From contig CM059622.1 in NCBI GenBank assembly GCA_030435675.1, positions 3,162,001-3,226,000 on the forward strand: a stretch of DNA of 64,000 nt, in the 5' to 3' direction. The position numbers and the translations under genes are program-made. Each line of letters starts with the position of its first letter. The first letter of the stretch is position 1. This DNA is from Steinernema hermaphroditum. Lineage: Eukaryota; Nematoda; Chromadorea; Rhabditida; Steinernematidae. Positions 45,373 through 58,018 of the stretch are shown piece by piece. The notes below the pieces were generated by a model that saw only the letters and a list, made by a program, of their open reading frames with translations, had not been told where the DNA came from and searched no databases.

Positions 45373-48300
45373 TTATCTCTCGTAGGCTTCGGTCATGCAG
45401 GTGATCATTGGTGGTTTCGGCATGTAATTACCGTTTGCGGTAACGTCGATCCAGGTAGTGGCATCATACCCAATTCTAACGAAGAACTGAATATCCAACT
45501 ATGGACGATTATAGCTTCGCGATTTATACCTCTGTTCCTCGACTTTTTTGTAAATTGTTCGGTTCGCTCCGCCTCCAGTTGGTGTAAGTGGGTTCAGAGT
45601 TGTCCGAGACCCATCTGAAGTTCTCCTTTCCCCATTCCCAGCCTTCGGGTATCTGAAGACCGATGATCGAATCTCCAATTGCATTGTTTTGCTCTTTATT
45701 CACAATCTTCACCGGCTGCGCTCCAATATCAGAGCAGTGCTTGTTCATTTCTCGCTGATTTTGAGGTTTTCCTTCCTAGAAAGGCATTTCTTAATGCTGT
45801 GAAGCCTAATAATCCTTTTCTAAATAGAAAACTTAACCTTGACTTACAATGGGCACACGTTTCAGGCACTTTCGAAACTCAGCCTGATAATCAAAGCCAC
45901 GTGGACAGCAGAAAGGTGAGCCAGTAATCCATTCCATGGCGTTTGGACAACAGACCGAGCGATCGTTGTACATTCCTCTGTAGACCGTTCCTTGCGGACA
46001 GCAAATGAATTTGTCATTGTGTACGAATAAGGTCTCTCCTTTCGGACAGCAAATGGCAAAATGTCTATGCAGACCACCAACTTCGGACGCCTCCGGACAA
46101 CAACGGTCTTTATGTTGACAACAGACCTCGCTTCCGCTGTATTTTCCAGGGTATTTATAGCTGTCCGGACAGCATATGTCCCGTCCGTTCACCTTGACTG
46201 CCCCGCAGCATTTCTCATCAACGAGCTTCTGCCCAGCTGGACAGCACTTGTCCACTCCGTTGACCACTTCCTGGAACGTTTCGCCTTTCGGACAGCAAGT
46301 GGCCCTTCCTTTGTATAGACCTGAGACGAGTTTGCCTTCAGGGCAACATTTCTCTCTTCGGCTTCCTGGACAACAGACGTCGTTTCCATTTTCATCTTTC
46401 CCGGAAAAGGTGTTCTCAGGGCAGCATACCTCCTGTGCATCTCGTTGTTTTATGGTATAGCAGCACTGCGACGAGGTGCCCAACATCTTCTGTCCTCTCG
46501 GACAGCAGAGGTCTTTTCCTCCCAGAGTCTTCTGGAACACTTCGCCTTTTGAACAGCAAGTGGCCCTTCCATTCTCCTCTCCGGCGACTAGTGTACCTTG
46601 TGGGCAGCAGGTCCTTTCTTGAGGACAGCAAACTTCGTTTGAGTTGGTATCTTTTCCTGGGAATGAGCCTTCCGGACAGCACACATCTCTTCCCTTCTTC
46701 TTGACAGCATAGCAGCACTGAGACGATCCACTGACTGTCCTCTTCCCTTTGGGACAGCAGATGGCCCTGTTGTCGACGCGACCGCCAACCTCTTGTCCAT
46801 TTGGACAGCAAGATCCCTTTTCTGGACAGCAGACTCCCTTGCCATCGTACGTTCCAGAGAACATTCCGTCGGGACAGCATGAGCTCTGTCCCTTGTCAGT
46901 GATGAAACTGCAACAGCCAGCGCCTTCGGGTTTGAGCATTTGACCTTTGGGGCATTTTTCTAAAACGGAGTTTCAATCCCTTTTTCGATGGGTTAATGTT
47001 CATTGAGATTGATCTTTCCCAGCATGTCCCTTTTCCTACCTTCCTACCCGTTTCCAACAGATGGGTGGACCTATTCTACTGTCTACTTTTATATCAACTC
47101 CGCATCGACGTGTGTGGCTGTCTGTTATGCTTGACTTTTAGAGTTGATCTCATGTTTAAAATTGTCCAAAATTGTCAAAAAATTAATGGCCAAAAATTGG
47201 CTCACAATTTTGGTGTTTTGCGTTATCTTTCAATGTTTACACAAGACTGACTAAGGGGCATCTGGAGATATGTCAAACGAAGCGGGAAAAATCCCTTTTC
47301 ATTCGACGACAACAACGAGACGACAACAAGACAGATAGTTTTCCTCTGTCTCAAGAGGAAAATAATGGCTCTACAATCGACATTCACGGGCCTGAAAAGG
47401 ATGTGTAAACAGAAGAAAGCCATTTTTGAGAGAATTCAAACGTGATGCCGGTCGAAATGGGACCGGACTCAGAATGATCGATCTCTCGTCTCAAGCTCTA
47501 GAACGTGTCTTTTCTCTCTACATCTCCTTTTACCCCTCGTTGGATCTCTCTTTTGCCTTTGTCTGAAGGCTTCACTGACATTCGCTCACGTACCTGCAGT
47601 GGTCGTTGTTGCAGCTTCTGTTGAAGTGATTGTGGTAGTTGTTTCAGTTGTCGTCGTGGAGGCTGTTGTAGGAGTAGTGGAAGTTGAAGAAGGTTGGTCC
47701 GTCTTCTCCTCCTTTTTCTTGCAGACCGCCTCACCATTCTCGACCTTTACCATGTCCTCTCCCTCGGGACAACAGGTGTCCTTCTCTGGACAGCAGACTC
47801 CCTCGCCATCGTACGTTCCAGGGAACTTCCCTTCGGGACAAGACATCCTGGTGCCGTTGCTGTGGGTGATGAACAGACAACATTCCGAGCTTCTCGGTTT
47901 CGGCATTTCACCTTCCGAACATTTCACTGAAATGGCAAATCTAATACAGAGTACTAGTGTACACTCACCAATGCAGTCGTCCGCTTGAATCGTCTTACAG
48001 TAATCCCGAAGTTCCATCAACTTCCGGCAGGATTCATCTCTGTTTTTCGCACAGCTCGACGTATCTTTTAGAACGTCCGACACTGTAAATCACATTGCTG
48101 ACCTCCACAGTGAGAGACTCTTCTTACATGGATAGGGGCCAGAGTTCGCAGGACACTTCAACTCTCCCCTTTTGTCAACGAGGTAGTAGTAGGGGAAGGC
48201 CGTGGGAGACGAGTCCTGCCTCCTCTCGAAGAAGTCGATCCTCTCGATCAGACGACATGAGTAGTTGAAGGGGCCGAGGCGGGCGATCTCGTAGCCGAGA

Positions 48301-48514
48301 CTGTCGCCCTCCACAATGATGTCCTCGCATCGTTCGGGCTTTTCATAGATGGTGACTTTTCCAAACTCCCCGTGGACGATCGGCGACACTTTTATGTACA
48401 CATAGATGGCATCGGAGAAGACGAAGACCTGCAAGATGGATAGGATACTGTGGAAGAAGGTCTACCCACCACAAGGAGAAGGAAGAGATGAAGAAAGCGA
48501 CCGCTCATGTCCAT
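45373..48514 (-). CDS. Secreted CCP-repeat / C-type lectin protein, copy A
   Basis: Seven exons, 48470-48514, 48128-48428, 47969-48082, 47594-47926, 45848-46959, 45530-45775 and 45373-45486, all in phase, give 754 residues. Order: signal peptide (MDMSGRFLHLFLLLV); a conserved N-terminal domain, residues about 16-115; a four-Cys helical segment (about 116-153); a first CC unit plus Thr/Ser mucin-like linker (to about 264); then about 25 Cys-Cys pairs in CCPxG-type units (265-634); then a C-type lectin domain (635-754) with IIGLQIPEGWEWG, FRWVSDNS, NW and EPNN. EPN in this position usually denotes mannose-type ligand binding, but the inner disulphide Cys pair is missing. Probably an extracellular, glycan-binding defence or surface protein. 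The Cys-Cys repeats recall granulins but lack their spacing. Confidence 0.88.
46960..47593 (-). other. 634-bp intron of lectin copy A
   Basis: Unusually long for this gene set (most introns are 37-70 nt). It separates the Thr/Ser linker from the CC-repeat exon. The same position in copy C has a 556-bp intron (59894-60449). No gene seen within. Confidence 0.6.
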
Positions 48515-48823
48515 CTCTTAAGATGCAAATGAAGACTGGAATGAGGATAAGGGAGATAGATGCGGTTGCCCCAAACAACATGAAACTTTTCCTTTCCTAA
48601 TAGCTTTTGAGAGTTTTGTCGTTAGGGGAACATAAAGCAAATAAGGCCGTGCAGGGTGCGCATCACGGAAATTTGCAAGGCGTCTCGATTCTGCAAACTA
48701 CACCTTCGTAGAATTCCTTGGATTCGAGATTTCGAGGGGATCAACGTTGTTTTGTCCGAATAGACCGAGCACAGATATCGACTAGATCTCCTTATTCTAA
48801 GCATTTAACTGTAATCGAATAAT

Positions 48824-50422
48824 TTACAAAGAAACAACTCTAAACGATGCCTGTCGAGCCGCACTCAACGCTTGTGTAAGCCCGTCGATCTTCGTTGTCA
48901 GTTGGTGAACCTGTTCCGTCAGCGAGGAGATCTGCTTGTCTTGCTTCTTCATATGATCCTTAAATGACGCGACGACGTCTCCGCGGTTCTTCTTAGAAAC
49001 TGCTACCGCATCTCCTCCAGGGAACAGCATGCGCATCATATCGTTGGCTTCCGTTGAAGTGCCGCTTTCATCAATGAGGACCTTGCACAGATCACCCAAT
49101 ATGCCTAAAACGTTATCCAAGCTGTGTTACAATATAGGAATATTATTATTACCTCGTCTTGCTATGGCTTCTCGGGCATCGACGATGAGATTCTCAACAT
49201 CGAGACTTCGGACTACTTGCAGAATGAATATCAAATTCGTAATTTTTTGTTTTGACCATTCGCTCCCTGGATTGTCTTCATCTGCTAACGGTGTCAAGAG
49301 GGAGTTAAGAAGGGAGATCAGCTTCTGAATCAGTCTGAACAATGAGAAACCAATCAATCACAGAAGAACAGCAGGGCCCATACCCAGTTTCACGAAAGAG
49401 TTCTTGATTGGTAGCATTCTTCTTCAGCAAGTTGAGCATGATACAGAGGCAGTCTTCTATCACGATACCTATATGCATAAAGTTGAACTATGCTAATAGT
49501 ACATAGATGGATATTCAACATCTATCCAATGCAACAAACAATTATTGTGAAAAGACTCACTATCGGAAAGCTCCATCTCGATAGCTTCGAACAAAACGCC
49601 GAAAACGTTCTGATAGGCCAAAAGCTGCTGTATTTCGGTGTTCGCGCGACTCAGTTCGCGCATCATCAGCACGACGCCGTTTCGAATAACCTCGCGTTTA
49701 TCCTGCAACAAATCGGCTAGTTCCACAACACTCATTGGCTGCTCTAAGATTGCGGACTGGATCTTACTGCGCCGATGGCAAAGAAGCGACGTGAATAGCT
49801 GAACCAGTGCCCTGAAAAGGTACGCAAATGAGGAGAAGTGCCAAGAAAGCGCTTACTGTCTAACACTGAAATCGGACAACGCCACAAGCTCCATCAGATT
49901 TCGTATGAACTTAGGCTCTTCGATGAGTGTTTCCGCAAATCGTTTTCCAACAACGTCTTCTTCATAGCCATTTTCGGAATCGCCCAGCACAGTGACAAAA
50001 ATGTCGAGAACGATCGCGACGAACTCCACGTTGTTACTTTCGCGTTCTATAATCGGCAGGAACGTCTTCAGTCCCGTCTGGGCAATATGATCACGCCCTA
50101 CCTGAAAATAGAATAATCTAAGATAATAAGACAAGGAATTCCAAAAGCAGTGATTTTCATACGATTATCTAGCACGTTTGAGCAAGATTCCACAAATGAC
50201 ATTCGCGGAAAGTTCGCCGAAACCACACCCTCACATATTCAAACACTTTAACATTAAAAAACATACCCGTGCAATCGATCTCAGTTCACGAAGAGCATTG
50301 CGACGATCATCCAGCGTGTCCGAATACTCGATGCGCTCCAACAACTTGTCGACGATGCTGTTGACTTCTGATGTCGAGTCTTCTTCGCCACTTGCGCCGA
50401 ACAAACTTCGTACAAATGACAT
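48824..50422 (-). CDS. uso1: Short p115/USO1-like vesicle tether
   Basis: Exons 50267-50422, 49857-50101, 49561-49811, 49384-49468, 49153-49334 and 48824-49104 join in phase to 399 residues. p115 tethers ER-to-Golgi vesicles through an armadillo-like head and a long coiled-coil tail. The head is recognisable: [18 protein letters not shown] near the N-terminus, [20 protein letters not shown] and [19 protein letters not shown] match p115 in order. The tail is only about 50 residues ([20 protein letters not shown] heptads), whereas p115 proteins are about 900-960 residues. No acidic C-terminal tail is present. This is either a reduced paralog or a genuinely short tether; the exon structure is clean, so I see no sign of decay. 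It lies between lectin copy A and the CHL1 helicase, on the same strand. Confidence 0.8.
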
Positions 50423-50936
50423 CTGAAAAGAAGAATTCAGTCAATATCTAAGTTTCGCGCTAATAATCGGATATTTCACGTACATTCCAAACGAGCGAGA
50501 GCCACTCAAATGGATGTCGACTTGTCCTTGCAACGCTGAACGCTTAAATGAAATTCAACCTCCAAAACAGGGTGTCTGTGTCTGCACGAGAGACGTGGAA
50601 ACATTTCATTGCACTTTGCCGACCAGCTGTGTACTGTAGACAGCCAGAATCTGTGTCTACACGAGGTAGACAAGAGATAGAGGGTGGGAAATGTATCACT
50701 GCACTTTGAGAACTAGACAAATACAAATCCGTTCTAAATAAAGTGTTTGTCTCTGCACGATAGACACAGACGCTGAAAACATCTTCGTGGGAACGTCCCC
50801 CTACACTCCACAGACTAGTTGTCTGTCTACCGCAAATACATATGTAGACATCGTCTCACTGAAGCAATGATGTGAACAAACAACCCTATCATTACAGAAA
50901 TCCATTCTTTATTTGCACAGGCACCCTAAAACGTTC

Positions 50937-53900
50937 TCATTTCTTCTCTTTGAAAAATCCGACAATCTTTTGCAACGCCTGTGGGAAGGTGCCACAGTGC
51001 GTTAACCTTCCAGAGATCCACTTCGGCAGTGCATTACTAATCCTCGGCTGCGCGTAGCGGGCATCCAGTAGCACGATGGCGGCGTAGTCGTTCCGATGGC
51101 GTATGGCCCGTCCTATCGCTTGGTTCACCGCGTGCATGCAGCACGCCTCGTAGTGTTCGCTTCCGGCTCCTTTTCTGACATACTGATCCAGATACTAAAC
51201 AGATCAGATTGTAGAGGGAGTCGTATGGAGATGGCCACACCTTCATTTTCTCCTGTAGCTCAACGCTATTCTTGTTCGGATACGGCAGTCCCACCATGAA
51301 AACGCACCGGCCCAGCTCGTCCGAGAAGTTGATTCCTTCGCTAAGTTTTCCGCCGACAACGGCGCATAGCATGGCTCCCTTGGCAGTTTTCGCTTGCTTC
51401 TGGAAGTCGTTCCACACCTTCGTGGAGGCTCCTCTCTTCTCGACAAATATCGGCTTAATGTTCTGAAGCGCATCACCAGTTATATTAGTCCAAAAATTCA
51501 CCACATCTCACATTGATTCGTTCATATGTTTTGTTGGCCTTGAGTTGGGAGATGAAATTCGCCATGTAGTCATAGCTGGCAAAGAAGGCGACAACACCGT
51601 TGGGGATCTGCCGGAACAAGTTCACGAAAGTCATTCCGATGGCTAAGGTCACTTGAGGAGCCAAGCGATTCGCGTACGTCAAAGTGAGATCTTGTCCGTT
51701 GGGTCCGCGGGCTAAAGAACTCAAGATAACGACAATATTCCTTAGTGAGCAGGCGCACCCAGTGATACCGCCGTTAACTGGTCATCGCCGACCACGTGAC
51801 CACACGAGAAACGCGCTATCGAGTCCTTGGGCACTTCGCAAACCCTCTCGAACGCATCGATCAGCTGCTCCGCCGGCTCCATAGTGCCTCCGACTAGCAG
51901 CACAGATCGCGCCTCCTTAACCAAGTCCTTCAGCTTCTCGGCCGGGTTCAGCAATAGGAATCTGTACGTGGCAGACGTGCCGGCCGCCGGCTCCTCCCGT
52001 TTCAGAAGGAGTCGGCCGTCGGAGCACCGGTTTGTGAGCGCTTCGATGAAGGATACGATCTGGTACATCGGCGATGACATGCGGGTCTTCTCCTGTTCTT
52101 CTTCGTTTTCCTCGAGTTCGGCATCTTCGGTGACTCCGCTCTTCGCCTCAGCGCGCTTCTTCATCAGCAGCGCCACTCCAGATAGCTTCGGCTCCTCCTT
52201 CGCTTTGTCTTTCTGATTCACTCGCCCGCAGTAGCGTTTGAAGAAGCCGTGGAACTTGTTGCAGAGATTCGTTCGTTCAGCGTAGGAGAGCACGTCGAAG
52301 AGGTTCACCTCGTAGAGACCCAACTGCAAGACGAAGCATTGAAAATCTGTTACATTAGGGCACCTAATACCTCGGTGATAAACGCGGCCATCGAATAGAT
52401 CGAGTCGGTCTCTGTTTTCGCGCACTCGCCTAGCTTCTTCTCCAGCAACATGATGACTTTCTGCAGTTGTTCGATGTGACTTAGATTCGACGGGCTCAGG
52501 CGCTCCTTGAACTTCTCGTGATACTCCCGAACGAGTGAGAGGCCGACGGTCAGCTGTGGCAGACTCAGCTCGACGGAGTGGATGTCGGCCACCGTAGAGA
52601 GCAAATTGTGCGCCTCGTCGATGACCACCACGTTATCCTTCAGGTCCACGCCCCAGATGCTCCGTGTTTTTTCGTGCAGCAGGATCTGATACGGTAGCAG
52701 GACGATCTCGCAGAGGTGCTGCGCCTTTCGGCTGGCGTAGTAGGAGCACGCGATCATTTCCCGGCCGGTTTTCGCAAGCGTTTCTATGTCTCTGACGGCG
52801 GCATCGGTGGCGAGGATCTTGTCAGCGAGATCTTCGACTGCATCGGACTTCGCGAATTCGCACTTGCACAGCACCTTCTTCTGATTTCTGCGAGTGGACG
52901 CCGGCTCTTCGTCGATCTTGGATGTCTTCTGCGATGAGTTCTTCGCCTTGCGCATCTCCAAACATCGCTCGTTCATCAAGTTCAGGTTCTTCAGGCTGCG
53001 CACCTCCTCGTTAACGCACAGTGCTTGCCGCGAAGCGAGCTGCACCACTCGTGGTTCGAAGGATGTCTTGCGGATCTCTTCGAGGAACTGTTCAAGTTGT
53101 GAGTGGGTGCGCGAGGCGTAGTAGATCTTCGTGCACTTCAGAGTGGCCTCTTCGACCTCGCTCTGGCGCGCTTCTTCGTCGTCGAGCAGTAGATCCTAAG
53201 ATGAAGGGTAACAGATAGATGTTTATGTATGCACGAACCGAGTCCGCATCGTCAACAGGTGACTTGGCGACACAGTCCGCGAACATGTCTTCATCGCTAT
53301 CGGCGTCTTCATCGTGCTTCCGCTTCCGGCCGTCCACTCTCTTCCGGCGCCCCTCGCGCGCTTCTTTCAACCTCTCATCCACCTTACGCACTTCGGCGGC
53401 ATCGTCTTCAAGCTTGCTCAGCTCCTTCTTGGCCGTGAACTTCGCCTTCTGTGCCGATATCCAGTCGGATCCTTCGTCGTCTACAGGCAAGATTCATGTT
53501 AGAAGAGCTACTTGGACACCGGGAATACCTGCACTCGCGCCCTGCTCCAAGTTCTTCATTTTCTGTTGCAGCTCTGAGCGCCGGTTTGCTTCAAACTGAT
53601 TGAGCCAAGTGAGCACGGCACAGATCGTGCTCAGCGATTTGCCCGTTCCTGTCGGCGACTCGAAGATGCCGACTCTTCTAGCGTTTATCGCGGCCGTGAG
53701 CGCCTCCATCAAGTTCTTCTGGATTTCATACGGCGGGAAAGGGAACGAGAAAGGGTGCTCCCGTGGCCTATGTGTCACTATGTCTTCTCGTTTAATGACC
53801 GGTGATCGAAATTTGGAGTTCTTCTTTGCAGATATCGGAGTTCTTGAGAGCGACGTGGGAGTCCGACTTGTGGCCATCGGTGATCGGAACTGCGTATTTC

Positions 53901-54318
53901 CGGGAGTTCTGAGGCCCGGCGTTCTGACTGGAGTCGTTTTCGCATCTGAACCACAAATCAAGGCTCATCCATCGCAATTTCCTCGCTCACTCAATGACGA
54001 GAGTCCGTGTGATCTGATCGGAGTGGTGACGCCGCTCTGAGAAGCTAGAAGGGCACCAATTAGCCAAAGTATCCCAGAAGAGCACTTACTCAGTGACAAG
54101 CGAGAAATCACAGGCGTACGGACCGGCGTCATCGGGGCGCTGTCCGGAGTGGGAGGCACGGGCGTCGGTTCGTTCTCTTCATTCTCAATTTGGAGCAGGT
54201 GCCTTGCTCTGTTGAGAGCTTCGGGTGGAATTTCGACGTTCCGTCCAGAGGCCATGGCGAAGCCTCGGAACTCGTCCTCGTCGAGTTGCATGATGCTCTG
54301 GAATGGGGAGCGTTGCAT
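50937..54318 (-). CDS. chl1: CHL1/DDX11 Fe-S DNA helicase
   Basis: Nine exons, 54090-54318, 53991-54044, 53529-53945, 53239-53480, 52371-53195, 51759-52323, 51512-51711, 51241-51462 and 50937-51194, join in phase to about 1003 residues. CHL1/DDX11 is an XPD-family 5'-3' DNA helicase needed for sister-chromatid cohesion and G-quadruplex resolution. Visible: Q-motif region [13 protein letters not shown], Walker [10 protein letters not shown], motif Ia [13 protein letters not shown], Fe-S cluster cysteines (LCVNEEV, ERCLEM, CKCEF, IACSYY), DEAH box [48 protein letters not shown] and [16 protein letters not shown]. The N-terminal about 130 residues carry repeated R-T-P/S-P motifs ([10 protein letters not shown]), likely CDK sites, an unusual extension for the family. 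The second exon is only 54 nt. Confidence 0.95.
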
Positions 54319-55457
54319 GCTAACGGAATAATAGCTCGAAGCGATCTCGATAAGGATGAAGACAGTGCAGATTGTGAATTTAAGAAGCCAAGCGTCTTCG
54401 AATTAGATAGATGCAAACGATCTCGATAAAGGTTTCCAAGCATTTAAGCACCTATTTTCATCAAGCTTAATGTTCAACTTTTGAAGCTACGGCGCTCATC
54501 AACACATTCAATCCTAAGAATCTATGCGTTACTTTCGCAACATTCAAAGATCTGAGGTTCGAGCAGGCGAATGTGCACGTGTAAACCTCAAAAACAGATC
54601 ACAAGTAGTAATTGATATGAAAATCAGCGATATATCGTGTATCGGTGTGAAGTTGAGACAAGTTGACCGTCTTCCTCGAGTCTAGATAACAAAGATCGAC
54701 GCGTTCCCGGCCATATTTCAAGTGATTCGACGCGGTATCAATCTGCATCAACATAGAAAACCCTGCAGGATAGGCGAGAAATGTAAAACGAGAGGCGAAA
54801 GAAAAGAGAAACGAGCGAAAGGCGAAACGAACGCCGCGTCTTCGCGCACTTTTTCGAATCAGATGTCTCGCAGCGATCTGATACAAAACTCGAAATGGAA
54901 ACGGTTTGATACAACTTTGAATTGGCCGCGCTCTGTTCCCTTCTGAAAGAGTCGAAATCTTCCTTGTCCTGTTTAGGTGTACGGTATGTAGTACCGTAAG
55001 CTTCAGATGGAAGTCCTCTCCTTCATTGACAACGGAACCACCCGTAGTGATACGCGTCGATCGGGTTGCGGTGTGGCGGAACGGATAGAAGATGGGCAAT
55101 GAACGGAGTCTTCAGTGGCCACCAGCCGCTCGAACAGTGGTGCAAGTATCGTTTTCTGCGAATTGAAGTCTGTCGTGCTGGACTGTGATCGGCTCTTCTT
55201 GGCATAGGCGAGGAAGAAGTCCTCCCCTCCACGCAGACAGTGTTTATATCTTTGTTTCCTGATCCTTGCTGTAAGTTTGCGCTTGAAAACGGTTTTTGTA
55301 AGTATAAATGGGCGAATTGGACAATATGTATAGGGAATTTGATCGCTTTTTTCACATTTCACATTTAATCTTACAATAATAGATAATACCACAACCCAAA
55401 AATCATATCTACGAACTTAGCGAACAGTGATGTATAGTTTTTTTGTGTAGCTGTTGC
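54319..55457. other. Spacer between CHL1 and lectin copy B
   Basis: Presumably holds the promoter of CHL1. Open frames here (for example 54599-55099, minus) lack domains and splice support. No gene seen. Confidence 0.45.
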
Positions 55458-57758
55458 TCAATTGTGCCCATCATGGGCTTCAGCCATGCAGGTTATCAGC
55501 CGTGAAGGTGGCATGTAGTTACCTCTTGCGCTAACATCGATCCAGGTAGTGCCAACATACCCACGTCTAACAAAGAACTGAATAATAATTGATTATCGAT
55601 GAATACTTCATGATTCCCACCTCTGTTCCAAAACCGGTAAAGTACTGTGCGTTGTTCGGTTCAGTAAACCGCCAGTTGGTATAATTAGGTTTAGAGTTGT
55701 CCGAAACCCATCTGAAGTTCTCTTCTCCCCATTCCCAGCCTTCGGGTATCTGAAGGCCGATTATCGAATCTTCAAGCACATCGTTTTGCTGCTCATTTTC
55801 GATCTTCACCGGCTGCGCTCCAATATCCGAACAGTGCTTGTTCATTTCTCGCTGATTTTGGGGTTTTCCTACCTAAAATACGAACGAACATCATCAGGGA
55901 AGCATGGAATTGGGCCTACAATTTTAACTGTTCCAATGCATTTTCCAAAGACTGGATTGTATTGTAGTGTATGTGAACAGCACTTAGACGTTCCTTTTGT
56001 CAGTCTCATCTCGGGGGGACAGCACACAGGTTTCATGTTGGTGTATATATCAACAATATCCTTAACTACAGTTCCGTTAGGGCAGCAAACGGCCACATTA
56101 GTGTAGGTATGGATCTTATCGAGAGTGATAATATCGTGTCCCTCCGGACAGCAAGATCCCTTTTCTGGACAGCACACTTCGGCTCCTTTGTCGTCTTTTC
56201 CCGGATAAGTGTTTGCAGGACAGCACACTTCTTTCCCGTTCTGTCCTTTGATCGTTGCGCAACATTCCCATGATCCGTCAAGTACTTTCTCGCCTTCGGG
56301 ACAGCACAACACCCCTTTATAAGGAGCTTTTTGAAGGTGATAAGTTTTCGGGCAGCAGGCAGCCAATCCATACTTTACGACTAGTTCTTCTCCTTCCTGG
56401 CAGCAAGGGTTATCTTGAGAACAGCAACGTGGTTGTTCTTCTTTCGAGTATAAAATCAGTGTCCCATTTGAACAGTGCAGACTGGGTACATCTAAATCTT
56501 TCGATTTCGCTTTGCTACCAGATTAGGTAATTGCAACCCCCTTCATACGGAGGTCCGTCATGTTCTACTGTCCTATAGGCTGTTTCTCCTTCCACTACTG
56601 TGGCTCTATCTGGACTCGTAGAGCAGCGCAGTTCCCGGTCCTTGTCCTTCTTAAGGAACTTTCCGTCGGGACAGCAGCTTTTCTTTCCGTCAATGGTGAT
56701 GAACGAACAGCACTCGGCGCTTCCGGGCTTCTGCATTTGGCCCTCTACGCACTCAACTAAAAGAGTTATGGTGAGAGACGTCTTGAGAAATATGAGAAGC
56801 GTGAAGAGAAGTGGGCCACCCACCGAGCATGAATATGCACAGGGCATTTCATAATTTCTTCTGATAACTTACCAACGCAGTCATCTGAAGGAATCGTCTC
56901 GCAGTATTCTCTAACTTCCACCAATTTGTCGCAGGCACGGTCCCTGGTAGCTGCATCATCGCACGGCCTTGCGTTCAGAATGTCCTTTACTAGAATCACA
57001 TCGATAATCACACAGAAATGTCATCGAAAGGGTCGGGGATGGGCCCAAATACATAAGTTGGCAGTTTATTTTTTGGGGGCCACGAATGACTGCTCACTCA
57101 ACTCTTTTCTGAGAGACTGAACAGAAGGCCCGACCGATCACCACGGACACAAATTAACGAGCATTTGGTAGTTGTAGCACAGTTAATCCTCCACATTTCA
57201 TAAGTTATGTCCACGAACGGTTTCTCGTTTTTGGCTTTCCGACCAGTTTGGGTACCGGAATCCGACAATTCTGCTTATGACAACGCTAACTCTATATGAC
57301 TGTCTCTCAGCGGCATAACTGAGTACCAACCATCGCAAAATAGTCCATTACCTTCCGACCTACTTCACTTACATGGATAAGGGCCAGGCATTGCAGGACA
57401 CTCCAAGACTTCCCTTTTGTCGACGAGGTAGTAGTAGGGGAAGGCCGTGGGGGACGAGTTCTGCCTCCTCTCGAAGAAGTCGATCCTCTCGATCAGATGA
57501 CACGAGTAGTTGAAGGGGCCGAGGCGGGCGATCTCGTAGCCGAGACTGTCGCCCTCCACAATGATGTCCCCGCATCGTTCGGGCTTTTCATAGATGATGA
57601 CTTCTCCAAACTCCCCGTGGACGATCGGCGACACTTTGATGTACACGTAGATGGCATCGGAGAAGACGAAGACCTGCAAGATGGGTAGGATACTGTAGGG
57701 AAGGTCTACCCACCGCAAAGGAGAGGAAGAGATAAAGAAACTGACCGCTCAGGTCCAT
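55458..57758 (-). CDS. Secreted CCP-repeat / C-type lectin protein, copy B (short)
   Basis: Seven exons, 57714-57758, 57373-57673, 56873-56989, 56519-56756, 55920-56481, 55621-55872 and 55458-55577, all in phase, give 544 residues. Order: signal peptide MDLSGQFLYLFLSFA; the same N-terminal domain as copies A and C; four-Cys helix; about 13 Cys-Cys pairs; C-type lectin domain with IIGLQIPEGWEWG, NW and EPNN. It differs from A and C in lacking the Thr/Ser linker and about half the repeats. The exon junction at 56482-56518 requires a 37-nt intron, which restores the CC-repeat frame; without it the frame shifts and stops. The segment GSWECCATIKGQ is shared with copy C but not A. The intron at 56990-57372 carries a dispersed repeat. 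Confidence 0.82.
57075..57160. repeat. Dispersed repeat with hairpin core, copy 3
   Basis: Inside an intron of lectin copy B. It shares GACTGCTCACTCAACTCTTT, TCTGAGAGA and CCCGACCGATCA with the copies at 26320 and 32605. Confidence 0.6.
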
Positions 57759-58018
57759 CTCATAACATGCAAATGAGGATCAGAAATGAAAATGAGGGAG
57801 ATTCGCGCGCGTTGCCCCAAACAACATCGACGTAATACGGCGTTTATTGCAGGACAAAACATGAAGATGTTGCAAAGACGGAACCAAATAATCGGTGCGC
57901 GTGCAATTCAGAAAACACAATTGGTTGTGGCAAATGGCTGCTGGATATTCGAGAAAACAATAAAATTATAGTCATAGGTAAGTTTGGAGGTGGTAAGAAC
58001 GAGTTCCAAGTATAGTTT

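Noticed and set aside
46061..46880. Frames antisense or out of frame to the CC-repeat exons (also 58746-59815)
   Set aside because: They repeat between copies A and C only because the coding exon is duplicated. They are shadows of the CCP frame.
45848..46959. True granulin domains
   Set aside because: Granulins have a fixed 12-Cys pattern with single cysteines between pairs. Here almost all cysteines are in CC pairs with variable spacing, so only a loose resemblance remains.
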